DNA of 64,000 nt, taken from Orychophragmus violaceus (taxonomy: Eukaryota; Streptophyta; Magnoliopsida; Brassicales; Brassicaceae). The notes below the pieces were generated by a model, which saw nothing but the letters and a program-made list of their open reading frames with translations, had not been told where the DNA came from and searched no databases. Made by a program: the position numbers and the translations under genes. Positions within the stretch are counted from its first letter, which is position 1; each line of letters opens with the position of its first letter. Shown one piece after another: positions 1-8,685 of the stretch. Location of the stretch: the NCBI GenBank assembly GCA_030180135.1, contig CM058236.1:9445357-9509356 (forward strand), written 5' to 3'.

Positions 1-1449
1 CTCAATCTTTCCGTTGAGATCCTCATAGACATCATCCAGCTTCTTATTATTGTCCACAGAAATCTTGGTCTGACTCTCCAGCAGCTGTTCCATCATTGTC
101 TCCATCTTACTCTCATGAGCAGTGGCTGCAGGAGGAGTCTAATAAGATGAAGATCCATAGGTTCTCTGAGTACTTTGTCCAAAAGGTTTCTGAAAACCAC
201 TTGTCTGTCCAAAAGAGTTCTGATTGCCTGTGAAGGCACTCTTCTGTCCTCCATTGAAGAATATGTTTCCCTGCTGATTACCAAATCTGTTACCTTGGAA
301 ACCAGACCCTCCAATGTAATTCACATCTTCTTCCTGAGTGTCCTCCTCAGTCTGAATTACCTCAACATCTTGGGCAAAGTGGACAGCCTTCTTACCAGCC
401 AGGAGATTGCAAATTGTGTCCAGCTTAGATCTAAATTCAGCCATCTCTGAATTCTCTACACTTCCACCAGATTTCTTCCTCCTCTCATCCATAGTCTTGC
501 AACTGTTGCCGCTCACTAAGTTCTCAATCAACTGCTTAGCTTGTGCAGGAGTCCTGGTGTTGAAGTTTGCATTACTGGAGTTATCCAGCGCAGACTGATA
601 TGGCAGATCTATGCCTCTGAAGAAGATACCTAGCAATGTGACCTCAGTGAATCCATGGTGTGGGCAGTCACGCTGGTACTTCCTAAATCTCATCCAAGCA
701 GTCTTAAGTGGCTCAGTAGGACCTTGGGTAAATGTCAGAATGTCCTGTCTGGACTGATCGGAACGCGCATCATCATAGAAGTGACGCAGAAACTCACTCT
801 TCAGGGCTGCCCAAGTAGCATACTGACCAGGTACCAGTTGCTTCAGCCATGCAGCAGCGTCTCCAGCGAGACTGTATGGAAAGAGCTTGAGGAACAGATA
901 ATCCTGGCAGACTCCATCATACTTCATGCCATTGATTAGATCCTCAAATGTATCAATGTGATCCATAGGTTGCTCCGTAGGATGACCATGGAAGGCATTC
1001 TGTCTCATCAGCGAGTAGTAGATGGTCTTGATCTCAAAATCATCCCTTTCAAAACCAGGAAGTACTAGAGCTGACCGGTTTGCATGAAACTTATCCGGTC
1101 TGTTGTAGTCAGCTAAAGTCCTCTCATGGACAACCATCTGTCTACCTTGGTTCTGTCCTTGCGCCTGCGGCTGTGGTTGTGGTTCAGGTTCCTCAACCAC
1201 AGGGATCACACGTCCCTCAGCATCAATCCTCTGCCCAGCAGCATTGTAAGGATTGTTTTGCTGATCCCTCAGGGTACCTTGAGCATCAGGCATAATGATT
1301 AGCTTCTGTACCACCATCCTTGCTCTTCTTTCTCTTCTGTTAGTTCTCTCTAGACGTCCAAGTTCTTCAAGTCCGAGATTAACTAAGTTCAGGTTCTGAT
1401 TACTTTGAGTTTCACGCGTCTGCATAAACTGTATGTAATCGTCAAGCAA
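1..1449 (-). pseudogene. gag: Athila-type gag, one in-frame stop
   Basis: Encodes the capsid-type Gag of an Athila-group element. A 436-codon frame runs from 1449 to an in-frame TAG at 139-141. The same frame then stays open to the window edge (residues TPPAATAHESK, then MEQLLESQTK), so the TAG probably replaced a CAG. The first codon is TTG at 1447-1449, with a stop just upstream at 1459-1461; the first ATG is codon 9. The middle (about residues 130-290) resembles the plant retrotransposon gag domain, with the landmarks HGHPTEQPMDHIDTF, AAAWLKQL and FYDDARSD. The C-terminal part is rich in Gly, Gln, Asn and Phe. No CCHC zinc knuckle is seen, as in other Athila Gags. The homologue at 41625-43600 is far more damaged. 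Confidence 0.85.
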
Positions 1450-1673
1450 TGATCGATGCTATTAGTGCAACGATCGATACAATCTCAGAATCACCTAGTG
1501 ACGATCGACACAAAGGTGCAACGATCGACGCAAAGCGAAATTGGTACCTGCGACAGAGAGAAAATAGAGAGAAATCAGTAACTAAAAAAATAAAAATAAA
1601 AATAAAACGAGACAAAGAAAAAGAAAATCCTAGTAAAAACCCTAAGTTCGATCCTATCGAAGACTCTAAGAGT

Positions 1674-1690
1674 CCCCGGCAACGGCGCCA
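1674..1690 (-). promoter_or_regulatory. Primer-binding site, tRNA-Asp type
   Basis: On the minus strand it reads TGGCGCCGTTGCCGGGG, an exact 17-nt complement of the 3' end of plant tRNA-Asp(GUC) including CCA. It lies 6 nt inside the LTR end at 1697. It primes minus-strand DNA synthesis and fixes the element's orientation and its 5' LTR. Confidence 0.93.
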
Positions 1691-1696
1691 AAAACT

Positions 1697-2890
1697 TGAT
1701 AGGGTCAAAGTTTTAATACTATTCTACTGCAAGTGCACAGTTAAGTGATTGTAGTATATAGGGTATCGAATCCACAGAGACTCTGGTCTCGATAGAATAA
1801 GAACCGTAGAGATTAATACTAAGAAGAAAGCAGATGTGAAGTAAATTAAAAGCAAGGCAAGAAAATAAATCAGTAGCAAGATTGTTGTGAAAGCAGTTAA
1901 CTAAAAGAGCTAAGTCTAGGGAATTCTCAGGAAATCAGACAAGCAGAAAAGTTAATCAGTCAAGATCTAATTAAACACAGTTCTAGAACTCAAATCACGG
2001 AATTAGAATTAACCAAATCTCTTTGCGAAAATCTTCTAAGTCTAAGTGCAGTAATCAGAATCTCTTTGCAATTACTAACAGATTAAACCAGCATTAATTT
2101 CAAGTTTGATATGTTCACAATTAAACTAAGCCAAATCTATTTGCGAATAATTTAATTGCTCAACCTAAATAGTTCAGATTCTAAACCACACTCTCGTGTC
2201 GTATTTAGCAACCTAAGATATAGATTCTAATTGATCAGGTTAGAACTAGCATTAAGCACAATTTAGATCGAAGAACATTCTATTCATGTGAATCCTTAAC
2301 TGAATTAAACAAGTCTAGCAAGTCATCAAATCCTTAATGAGAAACCCTAAACCTAACTATGAATCTACTCAGACATGATTAATGAAACAGAAATCATAGA
2401 ATTAATAGATTGCATATAAGAAATTAAATAGATAAAGGGGTTCGGAATCTTCTCCAAAATAGATGAAGTACAGGAATAGATCAGCCCCAAAAGCTCTAAA
2501 AATCTCTTAGCTCTAAGTATGAAAGCGTATATAAAATAAACACCAAAATCCTAATTATATAGGCATAATCTCGGCTGGGGCTTCTTCGTAAATACTGGAA
2601 ACTTCTGGGCCAAAGTGCAAAGTCTTGATAACTTCATTAAACCGCCGCGTTCGGCCCATCTCGCTAGTGTGTCGATCGACACCAAAGGTGTGTCGATCGA
2701 TACATGATCATCAAATCGGACAGTGAGTTTAAACTCTCGGCCAAAACACTCCAAAAGTCCCAAAATGCTCCAATATCTCCAATTCCGCTCCAAACCTGAT
2801 TATACCTGTAAAAGACTCTAAAAGAACACAAAAGAACACTAAAACACAATTATATCATGGCATAAAACCGGTAAAAACCATGATATATCA
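1697..2890 (-). repeat. 5' LTR of minus-strand Athila-type element
   Basis: About 1194 bp. On the minus strand it starts TGATATATCATGG (at 2890) and ends CCCTATCA (at 1697), with TG...CA termini. It carries a pair of near-palindromes at 2670 and 2691, 21 bp apart. Related LTR pieces lie at 57458-58385 (nearly co-linear, truncated), 41125-41397 (inverted), 21942-22441 and 40674-40840. The second LTR of this element is outside the window, so no age can be read. Confidence 0.85.
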
Positions 2891-3259
2891 ACCAGCGAGG
2901 AGGTGAGGCCGACCACGGAAGACGCCCGTAGGTGTCCCGTCGACAACTGCGAACCCGATGGGTGCACCTACTGCTAAGAAACCTGGGAAGGAGCCAGCAG
3001 TGGAGGAGGGTTACCCCGAGCCGCCAGCGCACGTGTGTTTTATGACTGTGAGACCCTCATCCCCGTATGATCCACCGTACCCGGAGGTTGGACCATAGTC
3101 GATCCCGCAAAAGGATGACACCCCAGGAGCATCGTCAGTGAGGCCCGAGGCGCAGGCACCCCCACGAGATGTACCCCGACCATTCCAGATGATTGGAATA
3201 AGCGTTGAGGATTACTTGCAGTAGTTCATCTAGGGCGCGGGTCACACTTATTCTTTAAT
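2891..3259 (+). pseudogene. Probable chromovirus gag N-terminal remnant with AT-hook
   Basis: A GC-rich 370-bp stretch unlike its AT-rich surroundings. The frame through the ATG at 2958 reads a basic segment with GRPRKTPV (AT-hook-like core), preceded by RR and a TGA at 2904 that would be CGA (Arg) before a C-to-T change. A Pro-rich stretch follows with stops at the positions after EVGP and DYLQ. An AT-hook at the start of Gag fits a gypsy chromovirus, whose 3' end and LTR lie across Copia 1 at 16299-18289. That link is inference. It could instead be an unrelated degenerate ORF. Confidence 0.35.
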
Positions 3260-3739
3260 TGAAGAATAAAGAAGTACCAAGAGTGTTAGACAAGGAATAA
3301 GTGCCGGTTGATTATGTGCAAAGTTGGGGACTTTGGGACAGAAACAAAACATGTGATCTCGGTTATAAAATGTTTGTTTATGTCCCTAACATAGTACCAA
3401 CTTGTCTGGAGCAAAGCAGAAGAGCAGGAGGCCTGATCCCTAGGTCAGAAGGCGCTTCTCTCTCCTCAGAACCTGCTAGGACCTGTCAATTTCTCTCTTG
3501 GAGCCGTTGCACCTTCTTGTCTTCTTCTTGTTTGTTTATTGTGTTTAATAGTTCAAGAACCCTAGTTTTATCTCTATATAAAGCATGTAACCTATGAACA
3601 TCAAATATACACTTAAGGAATCATTTTCCTAAGCTACATCCTCTCTTTCTCTCGGCTCTCTTACTCTCGCTCTAAGAACCCTAATCGGTTCTAGGGCTTC
3701 TCTCTTCAAGTAATCACTTCTATACTCTAAATTCTAACA
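3260..3739 (+). repeat. Copia 1 5' LTR
   Basis: 480 bp, starting TGAAGAATAAAG and ending TTCTAACA directly against the primer site. It contains a TATATAAAG-type TATA box near 3571-3584 and CT-rich repeats downstream. It is homologous end to end to 15878-16298, which lacks a block of about 60 bp corresponding to roughly 3470-3540. Confidence 0.9.
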
Positions 3740-3751
3740 TGGTATCAGAGC
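3740..3751 (+). promoter_or_regulatory. Copia 1 primer-binding site, initiator tRNA-Met
   Basis: TGGTATCAGAGC, the standard 12-nt complement of the plant initiator tRNA-Met 3' end, immediately follows the LTR terminus. Confidence 0.92.
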
Positions 3752-3927
3752 TCTAAAGCTCCCATACCTATTCTCACTTCCGTAAACTCTCTGAAACTTC
3801 CATTCTTGTTCTTGTTACTCTCTGAAATCTCTTCTTGTTCTCGGATAACTTTCAAACCGGTTATGTCCTTCTTTGTTCTAAACTCTTTTGAGACCTCTTT
3901 CTCTTGAAACTCCCTCCTTACTCAGAC

Positions 3928-4776
3928 ATGGAGATCTCAAGGGTGTTGATACCAGTGACTCTTAAAGGAGCCAACTACTTGGTATGGGCTAGGATGGCCA
4001 AGTCTGCTCTTGGAGGCAGAGGACTGTGGAAGCATGTCTTGAGTGATGCGGCTCCATAGAAGTTGGTAAAGGTTGAAGATAAATCTGGAGCTGAAGTAGA
4101 GGCTGAAGCATGATCTAAAGCTGAGGATGAGGCTGTTGAAGAAGCAGTTTATGTGGATGAAGAAGCGTGGACTCAAGGAGACCAAAATGTGCTGTCCATT
4201 CTCCAAGGTTCTCTTGAACCTTCTCTCTTGGAGGCTTACTCTTATTGTGAGAGTTCTAAGGAGCTATGGGACACTATGAAGAAGGTCTATGGGAACATGT
4301 CTAACCTGAGCAGAGTGTTTGAAGTAAAGCTTGCTATTAACAATCTCAATCAGGAAGACATGGAGTTCAAGCAACACTTTGGGAAGTTTGGATCCTTGTG
4401 GGAAGAGCTGGAGATGCTGAGACCAGCTACGGTTGACCCATTGGTTCTCAATGAGAGAAGGGAACAAGACAAGGTGTTTGCACTCTTGCTGACCCTTCGC
4501 CCATCTTACAACCATTTGATTCAACACATGCTAAGGGCAGAGACACTTCCAAGCTTGGATGAGGTTTGTGCACAAATTCAAAAGGAGCAAGGTTCCTTTG
4601 GCTTGTTTGGAAGGAAAGGTGAGATTGCTACTGCTCACAAGGGTGCATACAAGCCTGAGGAGAGGAGGATCCCTGGTGTATGTGATCATTGCAAGAAGAA
4701 GGGGCATTTCAAAGACAAGTGCTGGCTGCTTCACCCCCATCTCAAACCGCAATTCACCAACAAGTTCAAGGATTAA
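3928..4776 (+). pseudogene. gag: Copia 1 gag
   Basis: Gag of a copia element. The frame starts at the ATG at 3928 (MEISRVLIPVTL) and runs to a TAA at 4774-4776, broken by a TAG at 4057-4059 and a TGA at 4111-4113. From 4153 it is open for 207 codons. Visible features are the copia gag core (YCESSKELWDTM, then RVFEVKLAINNL) and a CCHC zinc knuckle CDHCKKKGHFKDKC near 4681-4722 (C-x2-C-x4-H-x4-C) for RNA binding. The stop at 4774 before the protease probably also breaks a formerly continuous gag-pol frame. Confidence 0.85.
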
Positions 4777-5504
4777 AGGGCTCATTACTCAAGTGGAGCT
4801 ACTGAGCATGGTTCTACTTCAACTCGGCCTAGCAATGAGTGTAGGGAGATGGTACCAGCCTTTGCTCCTGCTCCTGTTGTGGCGCCTCAAAATGAGTTTG
4901 TGAGAAGGTCAGTCCTTGATTCTCTCATCAAAGCCATCAAGGAGAATTCTGGTAATGTCTTTGGTAGTTCCTTTCATGCTTTAATCAATCACAAGTCATT
5001 GATAGCTGATCATAAACCATTGATAGTAGATTCAGGGGCTTCACATCACATGATTAGTGATCCAAACTTGATTAAGAATGTTAAACCTGCCTTAGGTAAT
5101 GTTGTGATTGCAAATGTTGTGATTGCAGATGGTGAAAGGATTCCAATTAAAGGCATAGGAAATGTTAAGTTGTTTGATAGAGAATCAAAAGCTTTCTACA
5201 TGCCTAGGTTTACTTCCAACTTGTTAAGTGCTAAGAGGGTAGCTACTGATCTTAATTTCAATGTTATCTTCAGTCCTAATGATGTAGTTTTTCAGGATAT
5301 TAAGACAAGTAAGTTGCTTGGAAAGGGTGTGACAAAGGATGAGTTATACATGCTTGAAGACAGCAACCTTGCATCTGAATTATCTGCTTCTGTTTTTAGT
5401 TCTACTCTAGTTAATGATTCTGTTTGGCATGCTAGACTTGGTCATCCTCACTCTCGTGCCTTAGGTTTAAGGTTACCTTTTGTTTCCTTTAAGAATGATG
5501 ATTG
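4777..5504 (+). pseudogene. pol: Copia 1 protease and GAG-pre-integrase region
   Basis: Open from about 4849 to the Copia 2 insertion. Landmarks are the retroviral-type aspartic protease motif VDSGASHHM near 5030-5056 (D-S-G), the downstream NLLSAKRVATDLNF, and the GAG-pre-integrase signature WHARLGHPHSRAL near 5427-5466. The frame is cut at 5504, where Copia 2 begins. The host sequence resumes at 12930 with the duplicated GATTG and continues into the Cys residues of the integrase zinc finger. Confidence 0.85.
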
Positions 5505-6146
5505 TGTTGGGATAGTGTCCTGAAATCACACTTGTACTCACTCCTGATGATAGTTGTGTGTCGAGATCAGACATTCGTATGATATTTGGCGGTTGCAATG
5601 TTTTGCTAGAAGCCTCCTGCAATCTGTAAGTTGTATACTTACTGCCAGTATTATATGATCCTATAGGGTCACACACCTAAGCAAACTGGAAGCTACGACA
5701 TGGGAATGATCATTATGGTAATGATCATATTAATGTGTATTGGATACACAATATTATCGTGGATATGGTGTTGTGTCAATCGACACAGCTTGTGTGTCGG
5801 TCGAAACAGTTCGGGTTTTCGGAAAAGGCTTTTCGAATTAAGACTTAATCAAGTCTGGCCCGTTAAGTATGTTTAGGTCGAATAAAACTCGAGAGTTTCG
5901 ACCTAAACAGATGAGCCGTCGTTTTTTCTTGGTAAGAAAAGGCAGAAACACCAAAATAGTTGATTCCCATTAATCCGGCACTAGCATCCCGTTTCCAGCT
6001 TGTGTGCGTGTGTATCTGGTAGAGGCAAGGCACCTGCGTTGCTCCACTGATCTCGTTCACCATTCTCATTCCGCTGCCAGTCCAAAGGTAAGAACGAGGT
6101 TGGTTTAATTCAATATATCAAACCCTAGATCCTAGTAGATCCAACA
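5505..6146 (+). repeat. Copia 2 5' LTR
   Basis: 642 bp, from TGTTGGGATAGTG to AGATCCAACA. It carries a damaged copy of the paired palindrome at 5774 and 5795. Its 3' mate at 12288-12929 keeps both members of the pair more intact. Confidence 0.95.
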
Positions 6147-6147
6147 G

Positions 6148-6159
6148 TGGTATCAGAGC
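6148..6159 (+). promoter_or_regulatory. Copia 2 primer-binding site, initiator tRNA-Met
   Basis: An exact TGGTATCAGAGC one base inside the 5' LTR end. Confidence 0.93.
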
Positions 6160-7494
6160 GTGTTAGGGTTTAGACTATTGAATCTGATGCAATTAATTCG
6201 AAACTTGTTGTTGTTGAATTGAAAAATTGCCTGTTAAAATCGTTTTTCTTATGTTAATCTCGGATTGTATGCATGTTGAAAATCGATGAACTGTTGAAAT
6301 CACACTGTGTCGATCGACACAAAACGTGTGTCGGTCGACACGCCGCGAAATAACGCGTAAAATATTTAGGGTTTGTCGCAGAGTGTCGATCGACACAAAG
6401 CGTGTGTCGGTCGACACAGAGCGAAAACTCGCGTAAAATATTTAGGGTTTGTCGCAGAGTGTCGATCGACACAAAGCGTGTGTCGGTCGATACAGAGCGA
6501 AAACTCGCAAATAATTTTAGGGTTTCGATCTGAGATCGAGTACCCGTATTCTTGCTGTGTCGATCGATACACTGGGTGTGTCGGTCGACACAGGCAAAGC
6601 GATTAGATAGATCGGTTCAATTGGATTGAACCGGTTATCTCGCTCGGTTAATTTTAATTAACCAATTGGTTCTGGTTTGGTAATGTCGATCGGCACAGAG
6701 TTGTGTGACGATCGACATGGACCATTAAACCGAACCGGTTCAATAGGATTGAATCGGTTAAGTAAATTCGATCCGGTTTGACCGGTTATCGAAGACCGGT
6801 TTAAGTTGGATTGCGTCGACCGATGCCAATGGTTGGCGTCGATCGACACGACATTCGCAAATATGCTGGTTGGACCACAAATTTGCATATACCAGAAAAA
6901 TTTAATCCTAAAAGTTCTAGATGAATCTAAACTTAATAAAACTGAATGTTTTAAATAAATTAATAAATTCTTGGATGTATATTGGATATGCATCAAGATA
7001 AAACGGTTCTTTTCCTCAACTAAATATCAAGTGATCTTGATGTCTTGCCCGACCTTGTCTACTGTCAAGACTCGTGTCATTTGTTGGATAGTCTTGGAGT
7101 CCTTGGTATCCACTGCAACATGAGTAAGGCAGGTGGTCATTGACAGACTTGCAGTGCAGCTGTCAGTGATCACAAGACAGAAAAAGATTGGTTTTACTTG
7201 ACTGGGCTAACAGAAGTTCTGGGCCCAGAGACATCAGAGTGGATTAGGCATAGTTTGTCTTATCCACGACCAAGAGTTGTACTGGGTAAAATTAGCAATG
7301 ATTTGCTTACCCAGATAACTAAAGTTTGAGTAACGGCGAGTCGCCCACTCGAATTTAGTAATCTGAGGATCTTGGCTCATTGTATTCATCTGAGGAAACA
7401 TAGTTTTGAATACAATGCGAGTTTTTCTTATTAGATAAGAATTCTCATTTCTTGAGCATTATAACTAAAACTCTACCTCTTTTTAATTACAGCA
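6160..7494 (+). other. Copia 2 leader with palindrome-pair repeats
   Basis: A 1.3-kb untranslated leader with no convincing gene. Its first half holds six pairs of the 13-bp near-palindrome: at 6308/6329, 6384/6405, 6460/6481 and 6558/6579 (all 21 bp apart), and looser pairs at 6684/6706 and 6814/6837. The first three lie in a 76-bp tandem repeat. Around 6600-6800 are several CCGGTT/AACCGG blocks. Short open frames across the repeats encode low-complexity peptides and are treated as chance. Confidence 0.8.
6308..6535 (+). repeat. 76-bp tandem repeat in Copia 2 leader
   Basis: About three copies, starting at 6308, 6384 and 6460. Each has a TGTCGATCGACAC then TGTCGGTCGACAC pair followed by a spacer with AAAATATTTAGGGTTTGTCG. 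The third copy diverges after about 50 bp. Copia 3 has a matching array at 52313-52571 with 75-76-bp steps, so the repeat predates the split of the two copies. Confidence 0.85.
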
Positions 7495-8685
7495 ATGTAT
7501 GTCTCAAATCACATCAACACTTTCTCACTAAGATCCGTCCTTGAGAAGGACAAGTTAAATGGATCTAATTTCTTGGAATGGTATCGGAACCTGAGAATAG
7601 TTCTCAGGCAGGAGAACAAGGAATATGTCCTTGAAAGAGTTCTCCCCGAGAGGCCACGTTCCAATGCCCCGCAGACAGAAAAGAATGCTTGGGATAAGCA
7701 TTCAGCAGATGTCAAAGATGTTAATTGTCTAATGCTGGTGACTATGAACTCTGAGCTGCAGAAGCAATATGAGAACGTGATGTCACCCATTGAGATGATT
7801 AACAGTCTAAAAGCTTTGTTTCAGAAGCAAGCTCGCACAGAGAGATACCAGACGGTTAAGTCTCTCATGGATTGCAAGCTGGCTAAGGACAGTCCAGTAA
7901 GTCCTCATGTCCTTAAAATGATGGGTTACATTGATAACCTGGGGAAACTGGACTGTGCCATTAGCCATGAGCTAGCCACTGACATGATTCTGCAGTCTTT
8001 GCCGTCGTGTTTTGATCAGTTCATCATGAACTACAACATGAAAAACATGACTAAGACATTGACTGAGTTGCACGGCATGCTGAAGACAGCAGAGCCGAAT
8101 CTCAAGAAGGCAACTCCCAATGTACTGATGGTACAAGGGGGTAAAAGGTTTAAGAAACCTAAGAAGGGTAAGGGAAAGGCCCAGGTTGTCCAGACTGAAA
8201 GTCAGGACAAGCCCAAGCCGAAGCCCAAATCCGGGCCTTCTCCTGAGGATAAGTGCAACTACTGCAAGCAGTTGGGGCATTGGAAGAAAGACTGCAAGAA
8301 GTTCATGGAAGATTACAAGAAGCTGAAGAAGACGTATGATGCGTCTGACTCAGGTATTTATGTTATCGAACTTAATGTTATGTCTTCTAGTTCTACTTCG
8401 TGGGTATTGGATACCGGCTGCGGTGCTCATATTTGTACTGATGTGCAGGCACTAAGAAATAGTAGGACGCTGAAGAAAGGACAAGTGGAGCTACGGGTCG
8501 GGAATGGAGCTAAGGTTGCTGCACTGGCCGTAGGCACCTACGAGTTGTCCTTACCTTCGGGCATGGTTTTAATTTTAAATAATTGCTACTTTGTATATGC
8601 GATAAGCAAAAACATAATTTCAGTTTCCGTTTTGGATTTGGAAGGTTTTGATTTTGCTGTTAAGAATAGAGTTTGTTCTTCGTGA
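7495..8685 (+). CDS. gag: Copia 2 Gag-protease
   Basis: 396 codons from the ATG at 7495. It supplies the capsid/nucleocapsid and the protease that would cleave the polyprotein. Visible are the copia gag core (DKLNGSNFLEWYRNLRI near residue 18, then KMMGYIDNLGKLDC), a Lys-rich linker, and a CCHC knuckle CNYCKQLGHWKKDC at residues 254-267. The aspartic protease motif WVLDTGCGAHIC follows, with Asp-Thr-Gly at residues 306-308. The frame closes with TGA at 8683-8685 just before the integrase region. The continuation is in the +1 frame, so this is a polyprotein N-terminus cut off by a small indel rather than a natural gag end. Copia 3 carries the same gag at 50079-50972. Confidence 0.9.
   Translation: MYVSNHINTFSLRSVLEKDKLNGSNFLEWYRNLRIVLRQENKEYVLERVLPERPRSNAPQTEKNAWDKHSADVKDVNCLMLVTMNSELQKQYENVMSPIEMINSLKALFQKQARTERYQTVKSLMDCKLAKDSPVSPHVLKMMGYIDNLGKLDCAISHELATDMILQSLPSCFDQFIMNYNMKNMTKTLTELHGMLKTAEPNLKKATPNVLMVQGGKRFKKPKKGKGKAQVVQTESQDKPKPKPKSGPSPEDKCNYCKQLGHWKKDCKKFMEDYKKLKKTYDASDSGIYVIELNVMSSSSTSWVLDTGCGAHICTDVQALRNSRTLKKGQVELRVGNGAKVAALAVGTYELSLPSGMVLILNNCYFVYAISKNIISVSVLDLEGFDFAVKNRVCSS

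Larger units (their letters stand above)
1..2890 (-). mobile_element. Athila-type Ty3/gypsy element, 5' part
   Basis: A minus-strand LTR retrotransposon cut by the left window edge. Reading leftward from 2890 there is a 5' LTR, a primer-binding site complementary to the 3' end of plant tRNA-Asp, a leader of about 230 bp and a long gag frame. The tRNA-Asp primer and the gag type are characteristic of the Athila group. Protease, RT, integrase and the 3' LTR must lie left of the window. The same family recurs at 41125-57357 (plus strand), at 57358-58385, and as more diverged pieces at 21942-22441 and 40674-41124. Confidence 0.88.

Noticed and set aside
139..1449. TTG at 1449 as a genuine non-ATG gag start
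   Set aside because: A stop lies only three codons upstream and the first ATG is codon 9; with this much decay the original start may simply be lost.
6193..6606. Overlapping open frames on both strands over the Copia 2 leader (also 52160-52624)
   Set aside because: They arise because the palindromic repeats read open in several frames, giving low-complexity peptides; they lie in an untranslated leader and are not conserved as proteins.
8648..8685. Programmed +1 frameshift between Copia 2 gag and pol
   Set aside because: The related Copia 3 sequence at the matching place (about 49800) is about 5 bases longer, so a small deletion in Copia 2 explains the shift. The pol frame begins with TTG, and copia elements usually have one frame.
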